From positions 62,001 to 126,000 of the forward strand of contig JAESUZ010002404.1 in the NCBI GenBank assembly GCA_017311185.1: a stretch of 64,000 bases of DNA, in the 5' to 3' direction. Below the pieces are notes generated by a model. That model was given only the letters and a program-made list of their open reading frames with translations, was not told the origin of the DNA and did not search any database. Shown here piece by piece: positions 12,731 to 24,105 of the stretch (position 1 is its first letter; each line of letters opens with the position of its first letter). The translations under genes and the position numbers were made by a program. Source of the DNA: Proteles cristata cristata. Lineage: Eukaryota; Chordata; Mammalia; Carnivora; Hyaenidae.

Positions 12731-13159
12731 TCCTCACTCGACATAACCATCATTGTGGGTAAACAGCAGCAGACCCATTAGTCAGACCTGAGGGTTCAGC
12801 CTGCATATACAGAGAGCTAGGTGATAGATCACTCAGTATAACTTGGCCCTTTTGCTTTCTCAGTTATACTGCCACACATGACCACTGGCACTAAGGATGA
12901 TGGGATCTTCCCTGCCTGCCTGCCCGCCCTTCAGAGTGGCCAGTCCCGCCTCTGCTTCAGCCATGCCGTTTCTCCTTCCCTTTTGTCCGAACATTGCTTC
13001 AGAGGAGCTGTATTGAATGACTTTCTCATTTCTGCTTCTATGACTGTTAAAGCCTCCCTCGAGGCATTAGCCGAGGCATCCTTACTAATGAAACATTACA
13101 ATTCTAGCATCTGATTTCCAGCATCTGCATGAGGCCAGGGCAATGAGAGTTATGTGGCT

Positions 13160-13400
13160 TAGAGAATGTCAGAACTGGAAGACACTCATAGACCAAAGAA
13201 TCTACCTCATCACCTCATTTGCAGATACATGTGATTACAGAGAGAAAAGGAAATGTTAAGTGACTGTCTACTTTGGTACTGCTAGTTAGACACAGAGTAA
13301 GGCTAGAACCCAGGTCTTCTGACTTCACAGATAAGTATTTACAGGAATCATGCCTTGGTATGTATAACACAAAAACACAGTGAGCCCTCAGGAAAGGGTG
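13160..13400 (-). repeat. MIR/MIR3-class fragment, antisense (weak)
   Basis: 'GACTGTCTACTTTGGTACTG' followed by 'GGCTAGAACCCAGGTCTTCTGAC' (in two parts) resembles reversed MIR text. Ancient and diverged. Confidence 0.4.
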
Positions 13401-13768
13401 TTGAATGACTGACAATATCTTCTAGCAAGGAAATTAGGAAATTCTGTTTCCTTCGTAGAATTAAGCCCTATCACAGTAACTCTACAGGAAAAACAAAAAG
13501 CAATAACAAAATTTCTTTATCATCCTAGCGCTTTTGTTAGAATGAGATCCATATATGAAAGTCCTTAACATTGGGCTTAGAAAATTCTCTTAGCTTTCTT
13601 TTACCTGTTTGTTGTGGCATTGAATTAAAACTTGCCAGTGTTGTACTACTTAAACCCAAGAATTCTCCACTTCTCATTCTAGAGGTAACTTTTCTGTGCC
13701 TCCTAGTAAGTGTGATACTGTGGTGAAACTCCATAATTCATTTTATATTCTAGGTATTCTAGGTAAAT

Positions 13769-13783
13769 AGTGCCCCCTATAGT
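13769..13783 (-). promoter_or_regulatory. Weak CTCF-like motif
   Basis: The minus strand reads ACTATAGGGGGCACT, matching CCASYAGRKGGCRSY at 12 of 15 positions. Confidence 0.2.
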
Positions 13784-13907
13784 TGTACAATATATGGTTC
13801 TTTACACTGTGGTGGAGCAACAAGGATGGACAGTCCATAACTTACAACTTACAAAAACTCGTGAGTTTTGACTTTACAAGGTGCACAAGCAATACACACT
13901 CAGTAGA

Positions 13908-14101
13908 GGGGCGCCTGGGTGACTTCAGCTCAGGTCATGATCTTGTAGTTTGTGGGTTTGAGCCCCACATCGGGCGCTGTGCTGACAGCTGAGAGCCTGG
14001 AACCTGCTTGAGATTCTGCATCTCCCTCTCTCCCTGTCTTTCCTCTGCTTATGCTCTGTCTCTCACTCTCTCTCTCTCAAAAATAAAATAAACATTAAAA
14101 A
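13908..14101 (+). mobile_element. Felid CAN-SINE with a 5' internal deletion
   Basis: After the head GGGGCGCCTGGGTG it jumps straight to ACTTCAGCTCAGG. About 20 bases of the usual GCTCAGTCGGTTAAGCGTCC segment, within the tRNA-like promoter region, are missing. Perfect 17-bp duplication AATACACACTCAGTAGA at 13891-13907 and 14102-14118. Confidence 0.95.
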
Positions 14102-14118
14102 AATACACACTCAGTAGA

Positions 14119-15159
14119 AACCGTACTTTGAACTTTGAGTTTTGATCTTTTTTCAGGCTGGCACTATGGGGGATGATCCTCTCTCGTGATGCTGGCAGTG
14201 GCAGCAAGCCACGGCTCCTAGGCAGCCATGAAATCACAAGGGTAAACAATGTGTATGTTTACAACCATTCTATTTTTCACGCAGTACAGTATTCAGCCAA
14301 TTATGTGAGATATTCAGCACTTTATTATAAAATAGCAATAGGCTTTGTGTTAGATGATTTTGCCCAATGGTAAGGTAATATAAGTCCAACTCTAAGGTAA
14401 TATAAGTATTCTGAACACACTGAAGGTAGGCAAGGCTAAGCCATGATGTTTGGGTGATTAAATACATTCTTACTTAACAATATTTTCAACTTTTGATGGG
14501 TTTATTGGCATGTATCTCCATCATGAATCAAGGAAGCTCTGTAATAGTGAAAATGCTTCATATACACTAAGTCAAATGATAGTAAAAGGTAAGGATTGTT
14601 GTTATGTCTATCAGTGATACAAACAAAGAATTCAAGGGAATAAGGCATGCGCCCAAGGTTACAGTACAGGACAGAGTTAGTTAGGAGTATTTACAAATAG
14701 ACTTGCAAATAGAAAAAGAGCAACCCAATTAGAGCCATAAGGATCTGATTGGAACTTTATGCCTGACAGTTTACTAGGTGTGTGATGCCGACCAACTCAA
14801 TCTTTCTGAGCCTCGGCGTTCATACCTTTAAAATGGGATAATAGAAATTATGGAAGACATTGTTGGTTATTAAGCCAGTATCCTCTCCCAACTCTCTGTG
14901 CTCAATCCAAATCCTTCCTCCTTCCTAACAACAATGTATCAGGATATCAAGTGCCTCATAAAAAGAGGAGCTTGTTCCTAATCTTGGGACATGGGGTAAA
15001 TTTTTCCCTTGCAAGTGATTGGGTTAGGAATGGGGATATGACATAATTCTACTTAATGAGATAGATGTAGAAGTGTGTGGGGTAGGTAGGGAAGGCTCAT
15101 CCCATGAGACATTTTCCCTAACTTTCAGAAGGGAAACGGAGAAAAATATGCCTTTTCTT
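14119..15159. other. Non-coding interval
   Basis: AT-rich unique or very old DNA. A MIR-like hint lies at about 14750-14850 ('GTGTGATGCCGACCAACTC'). I see no gene. Confidence 0.4.
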
Positions 15160-15373
15160 TAAAAAAATTTTTAATGTTTATTTTTGAGAGAGAGAGAGTG
15201 AAGGGGCTGGGGGAAGGGCAGAGAGAGAGGGAGACACAGAATCTGAAGCAGGCTCTAGGCTCTGAGCTAGCTGTCAGCACACAGCCTGACGTGCGGCTCG
15301 AACCCACAAACTGTGAGATCATGAGCTGAGCCAAAGTCGGATGCTTAACCAATTGAGCCCCCTGGGTACCCCC
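15160..15373 (-). mobile_element. Felid CAN-SINE, antisense
   Basis: Reversed SINE: an A/T tail, GAGAGAGAGAGAGTG, 'GAATCTGAAGCAGGCTC', and the head end 'TTGAGCCCCCTGGGTACCCC'. Near-match duplications AAATATGCCTTTTCTT (15144-15159) and AAATCTGCCTTTCTTA (from 15374). Confidence 0.93.
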
Positions 15374-15479
15374 AAATCTGCCTTTCTTACTCCAGCTTTC
15401 AGATGTTGTGTGAGGGCATGATAACTGAAGTGTTGCTGCCATCCCTCATACCAAAAGTATGAGCCAAATGCTGAAGATG

Positions 15480-15948
15480 AATGTATAATTAGTTTTATGT
15501 GTCAACCCATTTGGGCCATAGGATGCTTAGATATTTGGCTAAACATTATTCTGAGTGTTTCTGTCAGGATTTTTGAATGAATTTAACATTTAAATCAATA
15601 GACTGTATAAAGCAGATTGCTCTTGCTAATGTAGGCAGGTCTTGTCCAATCAGTTGAAGGCCTAAATAGAATTAAAAGGCCAACCCTCCCCTGAAATGGG
15701 AGATTCCTCCTGCTTTACTGCCTTCAAGCTGGGACACTGGTTTTTTTTTCTGCCTTTGAACTCTAACTGAACTATTAGTTCTTCATGGGTCTTGAGCCTG
15801 CCAGCCTTCAGACCAACACTACATCATCAGCTCTCCTGGGTCTCCAGCTTGCCGGCTTACCCTGCAGATCTTGGGACTAGTCAGCCTCCATACCTAATTT
15901 GTTATAATAAATCTCCTTAAATGCATGTGTGTACATAGGTATGTATAC

Positions 15949-15984
<36 letters not shown>

Positions 15985-16040
15985 ATATATATATGCCTTA
16001 TTGGTTCTGTTTTTCTGAAAAATCCTGACCACTACAATGA
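15480..16040 (+). mobile_element. Ancient dispersed repeat, LTR-like, ending in a TG/TA microsatellite
   Basis: It contains 'TTTTATGTGTCAACCCATTTG', 'GATATTTGGCTAAACATTA', 'CCAATCAGTTGAAGGCC', 'TGGGTCTCCAGCTTGCCGG' and 'TTATAATAAATCTCC', followed by a microsatellite and 'TATTGGTTCTGTTTTTCTG' (the usual end is 'TGGTTCTGTTTCTCTGGAGA'). I recognise this as a widespread mammalian repeat but am not certain of its Repbase name. Confidence 0.65.
15953..15992. repeat. (TG)n/(TA)n microsatellite
   Basis: About 13 TG units followed by TATGTATATATATATG, inside the tail of the 15480-16040 repeat. Likely length-variable. Confidence 0.9.
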
Positions 16041-17112
16041 GGAAGCAGAGAGACGGAAAGAACATGGGTTTTTGCAGATAAGTTTGAGCTACTGAATTAA
16101 TCAACCCCAGTGATCTTTGGGTCTGCACTTGTGGTTAAGTGAGATAAAACATTTTCTTCTTCTTGTTTGAGTCACTTTCAGTTGAACTTCCTATTTCTTG
16201 GACGTGGAGCCATCATAACTGACCCAGCAATCATACCAGTAGGAATTCTGTGAAAATTCAATGGTGGTCAATAAATATTACTTTTTTTCTCAGCATCTAA
16301 GTTTTAGTGCAAGACTTTCTCCTTAATAATGATAATCCCTGAAATGGCATAGTCTTCTGTTGTTCACAGAATGCTTCCATAGACATTCTCCCACTAGACT
16401 GTGAATTTTGTGAAGATTGAGACATGTTTGATTTATCTCTAGTGCTAGGACCTAGCATAGGTGTTGAATGTTTCTTGGGCTATATCTTTCAATGAATTAG
16501 TTCTTTCTTAATGCTCACTTGGAAGTAATTATGTACGAACCAGGAAAACTAAACTTGATACAATTCTAGATGTATGCCTCATAGTTGTTGGTTATAGGAC
16601 AGCTCAGTTTGGATCTCTGATTGGCAAACCTTATGTTGACAGTGACGTGCTTATATAGTAACTACTATTATGTAAGTTACTTACTACTATTGTACTAAAT
16701 TGAAGATATCATTAACTTAATCGGTCATCTGGATGTGGGGATTCCCTGACTGTTAGGATTGCTACTGAGGACGAAGTTGGGTTGTTTGGAATGTCTTGGG
16801 TAACCCAGGGCTATAGGGAGAGCAATAGAAAATGCTAGGTGTGATTCTAAAAAGTAAACACACATTTTAAAGAATTTTAAAGATAGTCATCACCAAGCTG
16901 CCTCTGTCTGCTGGAGGATATGTTTATATACTACTGACCAGAAACAAGAAAAGGGGAAAGGAGGAGGATCCTATGAGAGGTAATATTATGTGTATGTTGG
17001 GGGAATGGGATGTGGAATGGAAGGAGGTTGTCAAGGGAAAGGAAGCCCATGACTCTTGTATCTTTGGGCTTCTTCCAAGAGGAAGAGCCTTCCTAGAGAA
17101 CATTCAACTCTT
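16040..17112. other. Non-coding interval
   Basis: Unique or unidentifiably old AT-rich DNA. I see no gene and no clear repeat. Confidence 0.4.
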
Positions 17113-17125
17113 TACTGTGACTCTT

Positions 17126-17356
17126 TTTTTTTTTTTAATTTTTTTTAAATGTTTTTATTTATTTTTGAGAGAGAGATAGAGACAGCATGAGCAGGGGAGG
17201 GTCAGAGAGAGAGGGAGACACAGAATCTGAAGCAGGCTCCAGGCTCTGAGCTGGCAGTCAGCACAGAGCCTGATGCGGGGCTCGAACCCACGAACCGTGA
17301 GATCATGACCTGAGCTGAAGTCGGACACTTAACCAACTGAGCCACCCAGGCGCTCC
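17126..17356 (-). mobile_element. Felid CAN-SINE, antisense
   Basis: Complete reversed SINE ending 'GAGCCACCCAGGCGCTCC'. Perfect 13-bp duplication TACTGTGACTCTT at 17113-17125 and 17357-17369. It carries the GGCAGTCAGCACAGAGCC variant but the older GACCTGAGCTGAAGTC form near the head. Confidence 0.95.
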
Positions 17357-17369
17357 TACTGTGACTCTT

Positions 17370-20300
17370 CTATAGACTTTGTGGACAAAGGAATCCTTGA
17401 CCAAGGAAGCCTTCCTTATGGTCGGCAAGCCTATGAGGAAGACATTAATAATACTTCAACATCTTTTCCCTAATTTAACTTCTAGAGATTATAGAATCTA
17501 GAAGGCCAAGTGTATGGCTCAGGAAATTACATTTTTTCCATCAAATATCCCAGGTGATGAGGTTGGTAATTTTTCAGATCCTACCTTCAATATTATGGTA
17601 TGGAGACATCTAAGCTAGGCACCATATTTTGAGGAGACCCCTGGCAGGTAATTGCTATGGCCTAAAATATCTCTGTCAAGCTTTATTTATGAGGACCAGG
17701 CATTGTAGGTGGGAGAAAGTGAGTGTAGAGAGCATGATGCTTGGGACTTCTCTTTAGGAGGTCCTCATGCCCCCCTCTACCCCAATAAGGACCTTAACCC
17801 TGAACAAAGGGATTGTGCAATGCCAGGTCTGCTTATATCCCATTTTCTGTGAGAATTAGTAAAGTGATCACCTCTAAGTGGGCACTACCTGTGCGGTTCA
17901 TGGCTTGGTGAGAGAAAGAAGGCTAGATTTTAGCCATGCTTATACACAGTGGGGCACATCTGAACACTGTATAATCTTCTAAACCACACAGGAATACCTT
18001 ATATTGGACAAGACCCTTCTATCGGTTTTTACCAAGTGAGGATCATAATAATCTGAGAATTAATAAAAAAAATTAAAATAGCTTTTTGGGGCTCTCCAAG
18101 AAAGTCCTAAATGAACATCATCCTTTTCTCCACCAGGTTAAAAACAAGTTGTATAAATAAATAAGGCAAAAATATGACCTTTATTAGTGAGAGAGGCCAG
18201 GCTGATCGGTAGATGCAGAAAAATAGCTGCTTTTTTCTACTAACTAATGTAAACCAGGTGCTAAACTGACACTATTTCTAACCCCCCCCAAAAGTTTGGG
18301 GGTAAATATTATGGTCCCCTTTCTGTGGATGAAGAAACTGAGTAAGTTGGAGGAGAATTCAAACCCAAGCCTTACTCACCCCAAAACTTCTAGCTTCTTA
18401 CTTGGCAATGCCACTTCTGGAGAAGCAGCAGGCACATCTACAACCAAAACCCCAACTTAGTCAACCAACCATCCTCAGACTTCCAAAACTACCCTCTGCA
18501 GAGCTTTTTCGTTTCCCCAAAGTTCTCCTTTGGCATAAGCCAGAAAGCCCTGGCTCCTTGAGAAGATGCAGAGATGTGTAAGGCCTCAAGTCCTCCAATT
18601 CCAGGTCATTCTCCATTGCCCCCCTGGGAGCACTAGGTCTAATGCCAGCACGGATGTACTATTTTGAAACTAAATGCATTTCTCAGAAGAGGCAGGCATA
18701 GTGCCATTTCATAGTGCCATTTCACACAGGTCCTTGGTCCCACAGAGCAGTATCACTGGGCCCTGCTGCCTACTTAGAAGACTTGCTTTGTTTAGCTACT
18801 CAAGAATGTTGGGAAAACCACATTCATAGACCCGAAGGGCTGTTTTGCTCCCATGGCTTCCATCATTTATAGATATGTCTTTCCATGGAATAGTTGGAAG
18901 CGGAGCCTGAGATGAGTCGTGTTCAAGTGATTTATGGGGTATTTTCAAGGAGAAACCTCACAGGACAGGGAAAGGGGGCTAAACAAGAATTTGGTTTCAG
19001 TTCGATCCTGTGGGGGAACTCTGGAACAACAAATGACATGACAGAGTTAATGTCGCCTTAAGGTTAGGAGGGCTGGCCTTTTGTACCTCCACCAGAGCCA
19101 GTTATTGGCCACTGGCTGTGGAAGCCGCGTGCACGTGTGTGTATGCACATAGCCTCCTGGTCAAGGTGGCTCCCTCTTAGCCAAGGGCAATTCTCCAGAG
19201 AAGGGGGTGGCTATGCGTTGTATTAGCCAACTTCCCAGCAACTCAGGGAAACTGCTTGGTGCACTGGCTGGTAAAGGGATCTGGGCAGGGCACCAACACC
19301 GCTTCTGAGTCACAAGACACAAAAATCATTTGAATCTGAGTATTGGTTCATTAATCTCAGAGTTCCCAGAGATTATGCCTCATTATGTGTTTCTCTCTAC
19401 GCATGTAATTGGTAAGTAAACCAAGGCAAAAACCACATAGTAAAATAGTCTTACACTTCCAAGTAACTGTGACTAAAGAGGATGTTCAAGCAACAGTCAC
19501 CCTATTTCCACATTCAGCCAGCCTGCTGAAATATGTAACTATAACTGCTACAGCACAAATTCCATTTGATACTCATTTTCATTACCGACAATACTGCATA
19601 TAGTTCAGTCTTACAGTATGACCAATAGGTGGCACCAGAAACACCCACACTTATTCCAACGAATTTATGGGTTATGTATGTATTTGCTAAAAGTTCAATT
19701 CCTCTCTACTTAGGTTTTTTATGTTGAAAAGGCACTCATAGCATTAAATCCAAACCGAAACTTGGTAACTTGCAGTTTCCCATTTGTTATTTGACCTCTT
19801 GCTTGTAGGGTTGAGAGTGAAAAAAAAAATAGGGTGATAGGGCCAGTGAATTCAGAAAGAAAACATCTATTCATTAGCAAAAGGAAGGAAAAAAGACTGG
19901 AGCCCTGCATCCTTTTCCTTCAAGGTCTCTTGAGTGTATAAATGCTGAAGATTATTAGGAAATATTTGAATAACAGGATAAAAAAGTCAAGGATACTGCC
20001 TCCAAAACATGAACTTTATTCCCCACTGAAAACAGACTTGGATGGCAACCAAGTTGTTCAAGGATTGCCCTGGCCAGTATCTGACCACAGGGCTGCACTC
20101 AGGGAAAGGCCTCTAGCCTCTAGCATTGGCCATTTGCAAGTTAGTTTCTTTTGAAGTTTGGACTTTATTGTTGGTGGGGGAAGTGAACAGGGAGAAGTGA
20201 TGCTGCGTCTTCCTTTTTTTTTTTTTTTTTCAACTATCAAGCATTGCACTCTTTCCCTACATAAGGCGATTCCAAGGAATAGAAGGACAGAGGGGAATAT

Positions 20301-21190
20301 GATGAACTGAGCAGTAAATCCACAATACACTGAAAGCAGCATTAGGCTGCTCTCATTATTTGATCTTCCACCCGTGCTAAAAATGAGGATACTGAGTCTC
20401 CCAAAGGTCATTTAGGTCTAGTCAGGACCTCAATCCAGTTCCTCTGACCACAAAGCCAAGCTAAATCTAGATGTGTGATGAGCTCACCCTGCAAATTTGG
20501 ACAAACTATTTCACCTTACTGGGGCTTCCATTTCATGTATAACAGAGGACGCTGGTCTGCATGGCCCCAACACACCTTCCAGCTAGCCATCTCACTTCTG
20601 AACAGTACGTGTAGAGTGCAGTGTCTTGTGTACTGATTGGGACTGGAGGTGTGGCTTGGCACCACGGCCAGTAGGAAGGGAGGGTAAAGCTCACTTTGAT
20701 AGTGTTCCAAAGTGGAAGGTGACACGGCTATTATACAATGCATTAAACAGTCTGGTCCTTGTATTTTGGGGGCAAAAGTAAATACCAGGTCCTGATTAGC
20801 CTTTCCTATACCTGTCGTCGGCTTGTGATTCTGTAAACATTGTGCCTCTGGGAGCTTTCCTTTCCAAATGAAATGATCCCAGGGTTTGGAATGCCTCTTC
20901 TGCCATGCATGCCACAAATTATTTTTACTGCCCTTCTCTGAACCTTTACTATTTTTGCTCTGCCTTTTTGACAGCAAGACTGATTAAAGGGAGATTTTTT
21001 TTTTAAATTTTACTTAAAGCAATCTTCAAGAGGACTCTTCAAGGATATGTATGGATTTCTTGCTCATATACATCTCCATTATGTGAACAGGAAAAGTCAG
21101 GAAAGAGGAAGAAAAGAAGCTAACCTGCACTGAACTGACTGCCTACGATGTGTCAGGCTGTCAACTGTATCCATTGGAAAGCTTATCTCT
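17370..21190. other. Long non-coding interval, mostly unidentified
   Basis: No young transposon is present for almost 4 kb, the longest such gap outside the FZD4 region. Old material is likely: 18885-19300 has LTR-like text ('GGAGCCTGAGATGAGTCG', 'GATTTATGGGGTATTTTC', 'GGGCAATTCTCCAGAG'), and 18295-18390 resembles antisense MIR ('GATGAAGAAACTGAGTAAG'). A 153-codon minus-strand frame (20516-20977) has no recognisable domain. I see no gene. Confidence 0.4.
19622..19636 (+). promoter_or_regulatory. CTCF-like motif, forward orientation
   Basis: CCAATAGGTGGCACC matches CCASYAGRKGGCRSY at 14 of 15 positions and lies outside any recognised repeat. Confidence 0.4.
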
Positions 21191-21194
21191 CTGC

Positions 21195-21415
21195 ATCCTC
21201 GCAGATGGGAGGCAGCGTGGTGTAATGGTTATGTGCCCAGGCGATTGAGTCAGACAGGCCTGGCTTCCCGTCAGAGCCCTTGCACTGCATTGCCATGCAC
21301 TTCTGGGCAGTCTGTGTAACTTTTCAAAGCTTTGGGCTCCTCAGTGAGACAACACACCTAGACTAGGATTGGTTCAAAGTAAATGCTCTATGAATGGTAG
21401 CCACCACCACTACTG
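21195..21415 (+). repeat. MIR SINE, plus orientation
   Basis: 'GGCAGCGTGGTGTAATGGTT' is the MIR 5' end. It is followed by 'GAGTCAGACAGGCCTGG', 'TTTGGGCTCCTCAGTGAG' and 'AAAGTAAATGCTCTATGAAT'. Near full length. Confidence 0.85.
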
Positions 21416-21490
21416 CCACCGCAAAAGGCAGATCTTCTCCACTTCACACTAGATCAAAACAAAACCAAATACAACAAAATCTAAGTTTCT

Positions 21491-21719
21491 TTTTTTTTTT
21501 AATTTTTTTTTTTTACATTTATTTATTTTTGAGACACAGAGAGAGACAGAATACAAGTGGGAGAGGGACAGAGAGAAAATGAAATGCAGAATCTGAAGCA
21601 GGCTCCAGGCTCTGAGCTGTCAGCACAGAGCCCGACATGGAGCTCGAACCCACAAACCGTGAGATCATGACCTGAGCCGAAGTCGGACGCCTAACCGACT
21701 GAGCCACCCAGGCGCCCCC
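21491..21719 (-). mobile_element. Felid CAN-SINE, antisense
   Basis: Complete, with long T-runs, ending 'GAGCCACCCAGGCGCCCCC'. Perfect 15-bp duplication AAAATCTAAGTTTCT at 21476-21490 and 21720-21734. Confidence 0.96.
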
Positions 21720-21879
21720 AAAATCTAAGTTTCTACAAAGTTAAATACAAGTTTTTGAAAACGCATATTGGTCTGACATTGTTATGGATATCTGTTGCTT
21801 CTTTTACCCAACACCCTTCTTTACCCACAGAACCATTCTGCTCCTATCTGCTCTGTTGTTTCACTAGAACAAACCCAGA

Positions 21880-22330
21880 CAGTGGCCAAACAGTGACCTC
21901 TGAAGCCAAATGGCTTGGTTCAAATCTTACTTATTAGCTGTGTCACTTTGCACATATTCCTTAACCTTTCTGTGCCTTAGTAATTTTGTTTATCATATGG
22001 GGAAGATAAAAGTTATTACAAAGATTAAAGAAACTAGTACAGGTGTGCATGGGTGGCTCAGTAGGTTGAGCGTCCGACTCTTGGTGTTGGCTCAGGTCAT
22101 GATCTCACAGTTCATAGGTTCAAGCCCTGCCTTGGGCTACACACTGATACCACAGAGCTCACTTGGGATTTTCTCTCTCCCTCACTCTGCCCCTCTCCTG
22201 CTCATGCTCTCTTTCTCTCTCAAAATAAATAAATAAAACTTAAAAGAAGCTAGGACAAATGAGGTACTTCTAACAGTTCTTCACACTGTACACACTCAGT
22301 AAGTATAAAATATTACTATTATTCTTACCC
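21880..22330 (+). repeat. MIR SINE, plus orientation, split by a CAN-SINE
   Basis: The left half has 'TTGGTTCAAATCTTACTTA', 'GCTGTGTCACTTTGCACA' and 'CTTTCTGTGCCTTAG'. The right half resumes at 22243 with 'ACACTCAGTAAGTATAAA'. The SINE at 22042-22242 interrupts it. Confidence 0.75.
22042..22242 (+). mobile_element. Felid CAN-SINE inside a MIR
   Basis: Head 'GGTGTGCATGGGTGGCTCAG', body, TC tract and an AAATAAATAAAACTT tail. Duplications AAAGAAACTAGTACA (22027-22041) and AAAGAAGCTAGGACA (22243-22257) differ at two positions. Confidence 0.93.
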
Positions 22331-22683
22331 TGTCCACCTTCTAGGTGAGGGCACATGATTCAGGTCCAACCAATCAAAGTGTCCTCTCTTCTTGTTTAGT
22401 AGGACTGGTCTAGGGCAAGGTCAACATAATTTTTCTGTAAGGATCAGAGAGTTAATATTTTAGCTTTTGTGGACCAATATAGTCTCTGTCATTGCTACTC
22501 TGCTTCTACTATTGTAAAGGAAAATAGACATAAACAATACATAAATGAGTGAGTACAGTGTGTCCAATAAAACTGAAATTTATGGACACTAAAATTTGAA
22601 TTTTATATAATTTTTAGGTATTACAAAATATTATCCTTCTTTTGTGCTTTTTTTCCCCCAACCATTTACAAAGGACAAAACCA

Positions 22684-22846
22684 GGGGTGCCTGGGTGGCT
22701 CAGTTGGGTGTCTGGCTCTTGGTTTTGCCTCAGGTAATGATCTCACAGTTGTGGGATCAATCCCTGTGTCAGGCTCTGTGCTGACAGTGCAGAGCCTTCT
22801 TGGGACTTTCTCTCTCAAACTAAATAAATAAACTTTTTATTTTTTA
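22684..22846 (+). mobile_element. CAN-SINE (shortened pyrimidine tract), outer member of the nest
   Basis: Head 'GGGGTGCCTGGGTGGCTCAG', then a shortened TC tract TTTCTCTCTCAAAC and a tail AAATAAATAAACTTTTTA. Diverged, so an older copy. Confidence 0.88.
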
Positions 22847-23060
22847 GAGGTGCCTGGGTAGCTCAGTCTGTTAAGCGTCCGACTTCAGCTCAGGTCATGA
22901 TCTCACGGTTGGTGGGTTCGAGCCCCGTGTTGGGCTCTGTGCTGACAGCTAGCTCAGAGCCTGGAGCCTGCTTCAGATTATGTATCTCCCCCTCCCTCTG
23001 AGCCTCCCCTGCTCAAGCTGTCTCTCCCTCAGAAATAAATAAATAAACAAACAAATAAAA
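22847..23060 (+). mobile_element. Felid CAN-SINE, inner member of the nest
   Basis: Head 'AGAGGTGCCTGGGTAGCTCAG' (shown in part), body with a duplicated AGCTAGCTCAGAGCC, and a tail with AAATAAATAAATAAACAAAC. Inserted in the A/T tail of the preceding SINE. Confidence 0.9.
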
Positions 23061-23079
23061 GATTTTTAAAAAGTTTTTA

Positions 23080-23309
23080 TTTTTTATTAAAAAATGTTGT
23101 TTAATGTTTTATTTATTTCTGAGAGAGAGAGGGAGTGTGAGCAGGGGAGGGTCAGAGAGAGAGGGAGACAGAGAATCCGAAGCAGGCTCCAGGCTCTGAG
23201 CTGGCTGTCAGCACAGAGCCCGAGGCGGGGCTTGAACCCACGAATGGTGAGATTATGACCTGAGCCGAAGTCAGACGCTTAAAACTGACTGAGCCACCCA
23301 GGTGCCACT
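23080..23309 (-). mobile_element. Felid CAN-SINE, antisense, tail-to-tail with the preceding copy
   Basis: Reversed SINE ending 'GAGCCACCCAGGTGCCAC'. The A/T tails of this copy and the plus copy at 22847 abut, forming an inverted pair. TAAACTTTTTA at 22828-22838 and again at 23309-23319 looks like the duplication enclosing both. Confidence 0.9.
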
Positions 23310-23839
23310 AAACTTTTTAAAAAATATAACAAAATTATCCTTATCTTGCATCCTGTCCAAATGCAGGAGGTAGGTTGGATTTGGCCTGTGGGTGACAGTT
23401 TGTTTACCCCTGGCCTAAGGAAGGGGCATGTGACCCAAAAAAGGCCAAAGTCCTGCCATGAGATTTAATATACAGATACTGGGAGAGAATCTGTGCCTCT
23501 TCCTCTTGGATGGTGATCTCCATGGCTGTCTTCCTTCCTACAAGGAGAGATGCTGTTTGTGACAGGAGAGAATAAGGCCAACAGCAAAAAAGAATTAGAG
23601 GCAAGCAGAGCCAAGAGATAGAGAAAAAGAGCCCTGAGAACCTCCTTTGAGCCTCCAGATCTAGCCACACCTACTAATTCCATGAGCCGGTGAATTCCTT
23701 TTATTTTCTTCTAATCTACTTTGGGTCAGGTTTTGTTCATGTACAATAAGAGAGTTCTGATAGAGGCATGTGGGCTTGCTGTCCTCACAGCATGCAACAG
23801 AGCCTTACAAAACTGTTAGGAAAAAGGCAAGACTAGCAT

Positions 23840-24015
23840 GTATTCTGATCCCATCATGTACCAGACAGCTTGGTAAGTGCTTTCACAAGTGATCTCTCTC
23901 TTACTTCTTACTGCAACCTGCTAAGGTTGGCATTATTATCCTCACCTCCCCGAGGACACAGACACGTTTGGTGGCAGTAGATTGCTTGTTCAGATCTAAT
24001 GATTGAAGTCGGAAT
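23840..24015 (-). repeat. MIR-class SINE, antisense
   Basis: Reversed MIR features: 'CAGCTTGGTAAGTGCTTTCAC', 'GGCATTATTATCCTCACC', 'TTGCTTGTTCAGATCTAATG', then 'GGAATGGAAC'. Confidence 0.65.
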
Positions 24016-24105
24016 GGAACAGTTTGAAGGGATTTTTAAGGGAGTTGAAGGATTTTAAGAAATGGATGGTTCAGGTCCCTTTTCTCACCCACTTCACTCC
24101 CCAAG

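Larger units (their letters stand above)
22415..23420 (+). mobile_element. hAT-type DNA transposon remnant interrupted by a nest of three SINEs
   Basis: The left part has 'ATTTTTCTGTAAGGATCAG', 'AATATTTTAGCTTTTGTGG', 'TGTGTCCAATAAAACTG'. The right part, after 23310, has 'GGATTTGGCCTGTGGG' and 'AGTTTGTTTACCCCTGG'. Together these follow a common non-autonomous hAT-Charlie-like element; the family name is not certain. Confidence 0.65.

Noticed and set aside
15877..16128. Short frame of alternating Tyr-Thr-His residues
   Set aside because: Translation of the TG/TA microsatellite. The same applies to frames at 31268-31542 and 49964-50242.
20516..20977. 153-codon minus-strand frame
   Set aside because: No recognisable domain, no homologue that I can recall, and no splice or promoter context. 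An antisense search against mammalian proteins would be decisive.
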